A stretch of DNA of 64,000 nucleotides from Anaerococcus vaginalis ATCC 51170 (GTDB lineage Bacteria > Bacillota > Clostridia > Tissierellales > Peptoniphilaceae): contig NZ_GG700527.1 of NCBI RefSeq assembly GCF_000163295.1, forward strand, positions 451,453 through 515,452. Reading direction: 5' to 3'. The notes under the pieces were generated by a model that was not told where the DNA came from, did not search any database, and worked only from the letters and a program-made list of their open reading frames with translations. A program made the translations under genes and the position numbers. This document shows, one piece after another, positions 45,595 to 53,267 of this stretch (position 1 is the stretch's first letter; every line of letters begins with the position of its first letter).

Positions 45595-46005
45595 ATGACA
45601 AAAGAATATTACCTTTATGTCGGTGGGCAAAAAATCAAAGTAAGTGAGCAGATATACAAAGTCTACTGGCAAGAAAGAGAACACGAAAAATATTTAGAGC
45701 AGGTGGACAAGAAAAACCACTTGCTCTTTTTTTCGTCCCTAAATCATGATGGGAATTTCGAAGATAATTTAGAGGATAAAAACGTTGATGTAGAAAAAGT
45801 TGTAGCTACACAAATGATGATTGAAGCACTAAAAAGTGCTTTGTCAAAGTTAAATAGGGATGAGCGGGAAATCATAGAAAGATTATATTTCAATGATGAA
45901 ACACTTCGTGCAGTAGCAAAGACTAAAAATATCTCACATCCAACTTTAATTAAAAGACGAGATAAAATTTTAGAAAAACTAAAGAAATTTATAGAAGAAT
46001 TATAA
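45595..46005 (+). CDS. Sigma-70 region 4-like small regulator of the mobile element
   Basis: A 136-aa protein. The C-terminal half has a sigma-4 helix-turn-helix pattern (LNRDEREIIERLYFNDETL, VAKTKNISHPTLIKRRDKI); the N-terminal part (EYYLYVGGQKIKVSEQIYKVYW) is typical of small sigma-like proteins found just before integrase genes in Clostridia-type ICEs. ATGGAGGAAAC precedes the start. It probably controls excision genes. Confidence 0.75.
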   Translation: MTKEYYLYVGGQKIKVSEQIYKVYWQEREHEKYLEQVDKKNHLLFFSSLNHDGNFEDNLEDKNVDVEKVVATQMMIEALKSALSKLNRDEREIIERLYFNDETLRAVAKTKNISHPTLIKRRDKILEKLKKFIEEL

Positions 46006-46125
46006 ATTCTGGTTACCAAAGAGGGCAAATTTTCCTTTATAAAGTGAAGGGGAATTTTGTCCTCTTTTATATAAAAAAGAAATTAATAGAAATTTGAACC
46101 GTGACAACTGAATAGACCAAGACAG

Positions 46126-46382
46126 GACATTAACCATTTGTGGAGCTTTATAATTTCTTCGCCATGACTTTTCTGCTGATAAGGATTTCGGTTTAAATAA
46201 ATACTCTAGCTAAAGGAAGGATATAAGAAAACGAGCGACAAAAAGAAATTATATATTCAGCCTAGGAAACTGATGCATTGAAGCAAATGGGGATAATGAT
46301 ACTTCTACAGTTGTTGCCGGCTCATCTTGAAAAGGGGCGGTGGTGAAATTCCAATGTCGTGACCTACACGCCTGTTAATGTC
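46126..46382 (+). ncRNA. Candidate structured RNA between sigma-like gene and recombinases
   Basis: About 260 bases without a reading frame but with higher G+C and complexity than the surroundings. GACATTAAC at 46126-46134 is exactly complementary to GTTAATGTC at 46374-46382, a possible long-range closing helix. GGCGGTGGT near 46336 can pair with ACCTACACGCC near 46362. It lies just upstream of a ribosome-binding site (AAGGAGA, 46407). Alternatives are a regulatory leader, an attachment region or the ruin of a gene. I cannot match it to a known RNA family. Confidence 0.45.
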
Positions 46383-46420
46383 AAAAAACTTAAAAAAATT
46401 AAAGATAAGGAGAAGATATT

Positions 46421-46588
46421 ATGTGTGATGAACATAATATAAATACAGAAATGAAAACAGATAAAAAAGATAAACAGATGATAAATCAAATTGATGGTTG
46501 GAATATAGAAGTTAAATTTAATGAAAATGGATTTAGTTTAGAAAATTTAGTAGAGGAATACATCAAAGAAAAAATTTCTGTCTATTAG
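46421..46588 (+). CDS. Small 55-aa protein before the recombinase genes
   Basis: ATG 46421 with AAGGAGA at 46407-46413. The product is acidic and lysine-rich, with the C-terminal part VKFNENGFSLENLVEEYIKEK looking like a short amphipathic helix. Function is unknown. Its position directly before three recombinases suggests a directionality factor or regulator, by context only. Confidence 0.55.
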   Translation: MCDEHNINTEMKTDKKDKQMINQIDGWNIEVKFNENGFSLENLVEEYIKEKISVY

Positions 46589-46686
46589 GGGCTGACAAAA
46601 AATATAAGGAGCGTTATAATATTTTTGTGGAAGCCTAACCTTGGTTCGATTTATTGTATGTAAATTGAATTAAAGGAGGCTTTTTT

Positions 46687-48405
46687 ATGTTTAAAAACAA
46701 TTTAGCAAAAGAAAATTTGGCAGTTATGTATTTAAGATTATCAAAAGAAGATGGCGAAAAAACAGAAAGTAACTCTATATCCAATCAAAGAGAAATTATA
46801 AACTCTTATGCAAGAAAAAATCAAATTCCAATAGTAAAAGAGTATGTAGATGATGGGTATTCAGGTGCAAATTTTGATCGTCCCAATTTTAAAGAAATGA
46901 TAAAGGCTGCCTATGATAGAAAGTTCAATACAATTATTGTAAAGGACTTATCAAGATTCGGAAGAGATTATATAGAAGCTGGAAAATATATTCAAAGAAT
47001 ATTTCCGGAAAATGGTATAAGATTTATATCAGTAAATGACAATTACGATAGTAAAAGTGCAGATATAAACGATACACATCTTATACTTCCTATAAAAAAC
47101 TTCATCAATGATAGTTATTGCCGAGATATTTCCAATAAGGTAAAAAGCTCTCAAAAGATAAAAAGAGAAAAAGGAGATTTTATCAGTGCTTTTGCACCTT
47201 ATGGATATAAAAAGTCTGAGGAGAATAAAAACAAGTTAGTGATTGATAAAAAGATATCGGATATTATCAAAAATATATTTGATATGAAACTCTTGGGATA
47301 TTCCTCAAAGGCAATTGCAGATGAACTAAATCATTTAGGAGTTTTAAATCCAAGAAAATATAAAGAAAGTCAAGGATTTAAGTGTAATGGATTTCAAAAT
47401 ACAAAAGGTGGAACTTGGTCAGCAAAGACAGTAAATAGAATTATAGAAAATGAAGTATATATTGGAAATACTTTACAAGGAAAGAGTGTTACTTTAAGTT
47501 ATAAAAATAAAAAGCAGATAGAAAAAGAGAAAGAAGAATGGATAAGAGTAGAAAATACCCATGAAGCAATTATAAGTAAAGAAGTTTTTACTATTGCAAA
47601 TACTATGTTAAAAAGAGATTTGAATAATTCTCGTGGAAAGGACAAAATTGATATTTTTACAGGAATGCTTTTTTGTAAAGAATGTGGAAGTTCTTTGATT
47701 AGAAGGACTGTAAAGTATAAAAAAAGAGAAGAGATATTCTATATCTGTTCAAAGTACAACAAGGGAAAATCTTGCACAAGACACAGCATAAAAGAAGAAA
47801 CTTTAATAAAAGCAGTATCTAAAATAATGAAGTCCTACATTGAATTTAATGAAAATCTATATTCTAAAGTTCAGCGTATAGATATAAATAAAAATTTGAA
47901 AGACAATCAAATTCCTATACTAAAACGAGAAAAAGCAATGACAGAAGAACTCTTATCTTCCCTTTACCTTGATCTAAAAGAAGATGTTATTAGTAAAGAA
48001 GAATATCAACTTTTTAGAAAAAACTATACAGAGAAATTGACTAAATTAGATGAAAGTATCGAGTATAGATTAAAAAAACAGGAAGATACTAAGGAGAAGA
48101 TTGACAAAAATAAAAGTTGGATCATCGACATTAACAAGTATAAAAATTTATCGGAAATAGATAGATTATCTGTTGTGATGCTTATTGATAAAATTTTTAT
48201 TTCTGAAGATAAGACGATATATGTTAGGTTTAATCATACCGAAGAATTATCTTTACTTGAAGAAATGACAAAAATGGATAAGTCTGACATTAAAGCTAAC
48301 ACCATAAAAAAGAAAAGTATCGATATAAGCAGGAAGTCAAAAACTATACCCACTGTTATGAATAAAAGTCTTGTAAGGGCTGAAAGTGAGGTATGCTATG
48401 GCTAG
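46687..48405 (+). CDS. Large serine recombinase 1
   Basis: 572 aa. The resolvase catalytic domain has the nucleophile in MYLRLSKED, then VDDGYSGANFDRPNF and VKDLSRFGRDYIEAGKY with the catalytic arginines. A recombinase domain (APYGYKK) and a zinc ribbon (CKECG and CSKYNKGKSC) follow, and then a coiled coil. The TndX/TnpX group is the closest. AAAGGAGG precedes the ATG. Its end overlaps the next gene by eight bases. Confidence 0.9.
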   Translation: MFKNNLAKENLAVMYLRLSKEDGEKTESNSISNQREIINSYARKNQIPIVKEYVDDGYSGANFDRPNFKEMIKAAYDRKFNTIIVKDLSRFGRDYIEAGKYIQRIFPENGIRFISVNDNYDSKSADINDTHLILPIKNFINDSYCRDISNKVKSSQKIKREKGDFISAFAPYGYKKSEENKNKLVIDKKISDIIKNIFDMKLLGYSSKAIADELNHLGVLNPRKYKESQGFKCNGFQNTKGGTWSAKTVNRIIENEVYIGNTLQGKSVTLSYKNKKQIEKEKEEWIRVENTHEAIISKEVFTIANTMLKRDLNNSRGKDKIDIFTGMLFCKECGSSLIRRTVKYKKREEIFYICSKYNKGKSCTRHSIKEETLIKAVSKIMKSYIEFNENLYSKVQRIDINKNLKDNQIPILKREKAMTEELLSSLYLDLKEDVISKEEYQLFRKNYTEKLTKLDESIEYRLKKQEDTKEKIDKNKSWIIDINKYKNLSEIDRLSVVMLIDKIFISEDKTIYVRFNHTEELSLLEEMTKMDKSDIKANTIKKKSIDISRKSKTIPTVMNKSLVRAESEVCYG

Positions 48406-50140
48406 AACAAAAAATAGGCATATATCACAATCAGAAACAGAAGTTGTAAAAGTGATTGAAAAAATATACATTGCCGGTATTTATGCTAGATTATCACAGG
48501 AAAGAAAGGAAGCTTATAGGGATAAAAGTAATTCACTTGAAATGCAGGAAGAACTTTGCATAAAAGCTGCAAACGAAAAAGATATAAAGATTTTAAGAGT
48601 ATACAAGGACTATGAGTATTCTGGAACAAATTTTAAAAGACCTGCATTTATTGAAATGATGGAAGATATCCGAACAGGTAGGATAAATTGTATCATCGTA
48701 AAAGATATGTCAAGGTTTGGTAGAGAGTATTTAGAAATCGCAAACTATATCGAAAAAGTATTTCCATTTTTGGGAGTTCGATTTATTTCCGTAAATGATA
48801 ATCTGGATACCAAAGACGGTATAAAATCAGATCAGAGTTATGAAATAGCAATAAAAAATATCTTCAATGATTTATACGCAAAAGATATTTCAAAGAAAAT
48901 AAAAGCCTCTAAAGAAATAAAAATGAAACAAGGGTCTTTTATAGGAGCGATGGCTCCGTATGGCTATAAGGTTGATAAAATTGATGGAAAAAGAGTTCTG
49001 GTGATGGACGAAAAGGCATCAGATGTAGTAAGACTTATCTTTTATATGGCAGGTCAAGGTAAATCCAATATGCAAATAGCAAGAGAATTGACTAAAACAT
49101 ATACGACACCTGATGAATATAAAAGAACAGGTAAAATTTTTAAGGATAAAGAAGATACAAAACAATGGGATATTTCTTATATATCAAAAATGCTTTCTGA
49201 TGAAGTATATATTGGGAATTTGATTCAAAGAGTATACTCAAATAGACATGATCCAAGTAGGAAAAGTAAGTTTCGTGATAAAGAAGAGTGGATTATAACA
49301 GAGAACACCCACGAAGGGTTAATAGACAAAACTACATTTAAAAATATCAGAGAGATAAAGGAGAAAAAACAAAACTATCTACCTTACCATTCACTGAAAA
49401 ACATAATAAAAGACGGAAAAGAAAATGTTGGAGTAAAAATTCAAAGAGATTATAAAAAAGAAGGAAAGTATGACGGCCTCATACAATGCAGTGTTTGTGG
49501 TAGAAATTTGAAAAAACAATATGGACCACGAGGACTGAAATATCATGATGAGATTTGCTATTGCTATTATTGTAAAGGTGGAGACAGATTAAAATTAGAA
49601 AAATCTCATGTCAGAATATATGAAACAGACCTAGACAAAATTTTAGTAGATACCTTTAAAAGACTGTTTTCAAGCTTTTATAAAAAGGATAAAAGATTAC
49701 AACTAAAAATATATTTAGAAAATATAAGTGCTGAAAAGATAAATCAAGTTTCTATAAAAACAGATGTAAATAATAAAAAGATTGCTTCTCTTAGGATCAA
49801 TCTACAAGAACAATATGAAAACTATGTTAAAGGAGAGGTTCTTTTAAGTGATTTTAAAATAGAAAGTAAAAAAATAAATAATCAAATAAAAACCTTAAAA
49901 AATGAGTTAAAAGTTTTTGATGAAAGAATAAGAAATATAAAAAAGAAAAAAAGAGAAATTATAGAATTTATAGATGTACTATTTTGCTGCTTGGATGCTA
50001 AAAGCATAGAAGTTGATAAAGAATTGGTCGATACATTAATTAGCCATATAGAAATATCAGAGTATAAGCAGGTTACCATATATTTTAAGTTTAATCTTGA
50101 TAAAGATATGGAAAAGCAGTTGGAGGTAGAGCATGAATAA
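48398..50140 (+). CDS. Large serine recombinase 2
   Basis: 580 aa. Catalytic domain with IYARLSQER, DYEYSGTNFKRPAF and VKDMSRFGREYLE; zinc ribbon CSVCGRN with CYCYYC; C-terminal coiled coil. ATG 48398 is chosen because GTGAGG at 48386 is its ribosome-binding site. All catalytic residues are present. Confidence 0.9.
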   Translation: MARTKNRHISQSETEVVKVIEKIYIAGIYARLSQERKEAYRDKSNSLEMQEELCIKAANEKDIKILRVYKDYEYSGTNFKRPAFIEMMEDIRTGRINCIIVKDMSRFGREYLEIANYIEKVFPFLGVRFISVNDNLDTKDGIKSDQSYEIAIKNIFNDLYAKDISKKIKASKEIKMKQGSFIGAMAPYGYKVDKIDGKRVLVMDEKASDVVRLIFYMAGQGKSNMQIARELTKTYTTPDEYKRTGKIFKDKEDTKQWDISYISKMLSDEVYIGNLIQRVYSNRHDPSRKSKFRDKEEWIITENTHEGLIDKTTFKNIREIKEKKQNYLPYHSLKNIIKDGKENVGVKIQRDYKKEGKYDGLIQCSVCGRNLKKQYGPRGLKYHDEICYCYYCKGGDRLKLEKSHVRIYETDLDKILVDTFKRLFSSFYKKDKRLQLKIYLENISAEKINQVSIKTDVNNKKIASLRINLQEQYENYVKGEVLLSDFKIESKKINNQIKTLKNELKVFDERIRNIKKKKREIIEFIDVLFCCLDAKSIEVDKELVDTLISHIEISEYKQVTIYFKFNLDKDMEKQLEVEHE

Positions 50141-51653
50141 GATAGCTATATATTTAAGACTTTCTGAAGAAGATTATCACAAAGTAGATGAAAGTGTAAG
50201 TATAGTAAATCAAAGAGATTATATAAAAAGCTACATTGAAAATGAAACATCTTTAAAAAGTTGTGAAATAGAAGAATATGTAGATGATGGATATTCTGCT
50301 ACTAATACAAATAGACCTTCATTTTTAAGGCTTATTGAGGATATAAAGAGTGGTAAAGTAGGAACTATAATTGTAAAAGATATGTCTAGGTTTTCAAGAG
50401 ATTATATTTTGCTTGGGGATTACTTAAGCAATATATTACCATTTCTAAAAATACGATTTATTGCTATTAATGACAACTATGATTCTTTAAAAGAACAAGG
50501 CAATGGCTTAGATACAGATACACAGTTTAAGACATTGTATTATGATTTATTCAGTAAGGAATTATCTGAAAAGGTAAGAAGTTCTATTAGGCAAATTAAA
50601 TCGCAGGGGAAAAATATAAATTGGGCAGCACCTTTTGGATATATTAAAGATCCTAAAGATAAACATAGTATCATCATTGATGAAAAAACAGCTTTTATAG
50701 TTAAAGAAGCTTTTGATTTATTGCTAAAAGGATATTCCTGTAATCAAGTGGCTAATATATTTAATGAAAAAGGTTATATTACACGCTCTGAACGAAAAGA
50801 AGAACTGAAACTTTCTGATTATACTGGAAATTTAATTACTGGAAGTGAGGTAAAGAAAAGAGTTTGGACAAACGCAGCTATCTCACAGATTACAAGGAAC
50901 GAACTATATACAGGAGATTATGTATATAATAAATTCAAAGAAACAAAAATAGGTGGAAGAAAAAGAATTTTACTTCCTGAAGAGGAGTGGAAAATACTTC
51001 CAAATACCCATGAAGCGATTATTTCAAGAGAAGTATTTGATGAGGTAAAGAAAATAAAAGAAAAAAGAAGTTTTGGGGGATATACAGGAAACAAAAATCG
51101 TTCTATTTTTTCTGATAAGATTTTTTGTAAAGAATGTGGTAGACATATGAGTTTTCGCAGTGATATTAGACAAAAGAAAAATTCGGATAAAATATACAAG
51201 TATAAAAGTTATTATTGTAATTTATGTAAAGCTGAGAAAAAACCAAACAATATCAAAGAGAAAGATATTATTGAACTTATAAAACCCAAATTAAAAGATT
51301 TTAAGATACAAAACACATTAAATGAAGAGAAAGTCATAGAACACAAGAATGTGAAAGAAGAGATTCTAAAGGAAATATCCATATTAAACAGTAATTTACA
51401 AATCATCTATGAAAACTATAAAAGGAAAAATATTTCAAAAGATGACTATTTAAAGGAAAAATCTTTTATCCAAGATAAAAAGATATTATTGGAGAGTAAG
51501 TTGGAAGAATTGAAGTCGGAGAATATTGATTCAAAGAAAGAAACGGATATTGTTATCTTAGATGAGGAAGGTTTGCTGAAAGTTTATGTGAAAAGTTTAA
51601 TTGATAAAATAATCGTATCAAGAAGTGGAGAAATAGAAATTGTAGAAAAATAG
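50133..51653 (+). CDS. Large serine recombinase 3
   Basis: 506 aa, the shortest of the three. Catalytic domain with IYLRLSEED, VDDGYSATNTNRPSF and VKDMSRFSRDYILLG (Ser replaces the usual Gly after RF); zinc ribbon CKECGRH with YYCNLC; short C-terminal helix. It overlaps recombinase 2 by eight bases, so all three are made from one mRNA and may act together. Confidence 0.9.
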   Translation: MNKIAIYLRLSEEDYHKVDESVSIVNQRDYIKSYIENETSLKSCEIEEYVDDGYSATNTNRPSFLRLIEDIKSGKVGTIIVKDMSRFSRDYILLGDYLSNILPFLKIRFIAINDNYDSLKEQGNGLDTDTQFKTLYYDLFSKELSEKVRSSIRQIKSQGKNINWAAPFGYIKDPKDKHSIIIDEKTAFIVKEAFDLLLKGYSCNQVANIFNEKGYITRSERKEELKLSDYTGNLITGSEVKKRVWTNAAISQITRNELYTGDYVYNKFKETKIGGRKRILLPEEEWKILPNTHEAIISREVFDEVKKIKEKRSFGGYTGNKNRSIFSDKIFCKECGRHMSFRSDIRQKKNSDKIYKYKSYYCNLCKAEKKPNNIKEKDIIELIKPKLKDFKIQNTLNEEKVIEHKNVKEEILKEISILNSNLQIIYENYKRKNISKDDYLKEKSFIQDKKILLESKLEELKSENIDSKKETDIVILDEEGLLKVYVKSLIDKIIVSRSGEIEIVEK

Positions 51654-51671
51654 ATGAATAGCATTAAAAGT

Positions 51672-51766
51672 AACTCATAATCTCGCCAACTTTAATTTAA
51701 ATACGCCAAAGTGAAAATAATGGCGAGGAAATTTGCGGAAATAAATAGTACTGTTTACTATGAGTT
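51672..51766. repeat. Nested inverted repeats after the recombinases (possible attachment end)
   Basis: AACTCATA (51672-51679) with TATGAGTT (51759-51766), and inside them CTCGCCA (51682-51688) with TGGCGAG (51721-51727). Dyads directly after serine recombinase genes are common near attachment sites. A TATAAT at 51803 probably serves the next gene. Confidence 0.4.
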
Positions 51767-51842
51767 GATAGGGTAAATATTTAGGAACAAATAAAAAAAT
51801 GATATAATTATAGTTAAAATGAGATATTGTGAGGTGATTTTT

Positions 51843-52646
51843 GTGTCTAAAATAAATGTAGAAGGATCAGAAATTAGCATTATTGCCATAGATAATAGAG
51901 ATTATATTTCTTTAACCGACATGGTTAGAAATGTTGAAAATGGTGTGGCACTAATAGAAAAATGGCTAAGGAATAAAAATACAATTGAATTTTTAGGAAT
52001 ATGGGAAGAAATGTATAATGCGAATTTTAATTCCACCGAATTCGAGGGAATTAAAAATGAAGCAGGTTTTAATCGTTTTATTTTATCGGTTAAACAATGG
52101 GTCAATAAGACGAATTCTATTGGAATTATTGCCAAAGCAGGAAGATATGGTGGAACATATGCACATAAAGACATAGCTTTTGAATTTGCGTCGTGGGTAT
52201 CACCTTATTTTAAGCTCTATCTTATTAAAGAGTTTGAGCGCTTAAAAGAAGAAGAACAAAAACAATTAGGTTGGGATATCAAGAGGAATTTAGCTAAGAT
52301 AAATTACAAAATTCATACAGATGCAATTAAGAATAAACTTGTCCCTGAGAAATTATCAAAGGAAAGAATAAACTATATCTATGCAAGTGAAGCAGATATA
52401 TTAAATGTAGCTTTGTTTGGAATGACAGCAAAAGAATGGCGTGAAAATAATCCGGAGTTAAAAGGAAATATGAGAGACTATGCTGATATATCACAATTAG
52501 TGTGTTTATCAAATCTTGAGAACTTAAATGCTGTTTTTATAAATGAGGGAATGGATGCAACTGAAAGGATAGAAAAATTAAATGCAATTGCTATTGAACA
52601 AATGAGGATTCTAACAGAAAGTGAACGTATAAAAAAGTTAAAATAA
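51843..52646 (+). CDS. KilA-N domain protein
   Basis: 267 aa. Residues about 10-120 form a KilA-N domain (DYISLTDMVRN, IEKWLRNKNTIEFLGIWE, GRYGGTYAHKDIAFEFASW and YFKLYLIKEFERLK). KilA-N proteins are DNA-binding and common in phages and mobile elements. The C-terminal half is helical. GTG 51843 has GAGGTGA upstream; the ATG at 51819 has none. It may be part of the mobile element or of an older insertion at the same place. Confidence 0.8.
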   Translation: MSKINVEGSEISIIAIDNRDYISLTDMVRNVENGVALIEKWLRNKNTIEFLGIWEEMYNANFNSTEFEGIKNEAGFNRFILSVKQWVNKTNSIGIIAKAGRYGGTYAHKDIAFEFASWVSPYFKLYLIKEFERLKEEEQKQLGWDIKRNLAKINYKIHTDAIKNKLVPEKLSKERINYIYASEADILNVALFGMTAKEWRENNPELKGNMRDYADISQLVCLSNLENLNAVFINEGMDATERIEKLNAIAIEQMRILTESERIKKLK

Positions 52647-52660
52647 AAGTTTTGTATATA

Positions 52661-52692
52661 AATTAGGCGATAGAAATATCGTCTAATTTTAT
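52661..52692 (+). terminator. Terminator after the KilA-N gene
   Basis: AATTAGGCGAT pairs with ATCGTCTAATT (one G-T pair) around AGAAAT, followed by TTTAT. Confidence 0.65.
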
Positions 52693-52715
52693 GTAACAAT
52701 TGCTTGACATTGTAG

Positions 52716-53267
52716 GGGAAGACAACATTGTTAAATCTTATAGGAGGGATTGATCATCAAACAGAGGGGAAAATTATGTTTGATGATGTGGAATTAAATA
52801 ATTTAAATGAGGAAGAATTAACAGAGTATCGTAGAAAGAATATAGGGTTTATATTCCAAGAATACAATCTAATTCCCATCTTAAATGTTCGAGAAAATAT
52901 AATTTTACCTTTAAATTTAGATGGCAAAGAAGCCGATAACGACTATTTAGATGAAATTTTAGATTTGTTAGAGATAAAACAAAAAATATCTGCTTTCCCA
53001 AACCAATTGTCAGGAGGACAACAACAAAGAGTAGCTATTGCCAGAGCTCTCATTTCGAAACCAAAAGTAATTTTAGCAGACGAACCAACAGGAAATTTGG
53101 ATCAAAGAAATAGTCAAAATATAATGGAGCTATTTGTTCAGATGAATAAAAAATTTAATCAAACAATTATAATGATTACACACAATTTAGAATTAACAAA
53201 GTATTGCGATAGAGTTATACGCATATTAGATGGTCAAATTGTGGAGGATAAAAAAAATGAAAAATAA
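52716..53267 (+). pseudogene. ABC ATPase cut off inside its P-loop (BceA/MacB-like)
   Basis: The frame opens after a stop at 52713 with Gly-Lys-Thr-Thr-Leu-Leu-Asn, that is the end of a Walker A motif (normally GxSGSGKST/T). From there on it is a normal ATPase: FIFQEYNLIP, LSGGQQQRVAIARAL, VILADEPTGNLD and ITHN. About 40 residues with the start and most of the P-loop are missing, and no matching 5' part is seen elsewhere in the window. A TTG at 52728 could still give a 179-aa product, but it could not bind ATP normally. The break marks the end of an inserted or deleted segment. Its permease partner is intact. Confidence 0.8.

Noticed and set aside
45595-46005. ECF-type extracytoplasmic sigma factor controlling the metallophore
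   Set aside because: Only a region-4-like part is present and it lies in the recombination module; small regulators of this kind are usual before integrases.
52661-52692. Riboswitch before the ABC genes
   Set aside because: It is a simple stem with a T stretch after the KilA-N stop codon, best explained as a terminator.
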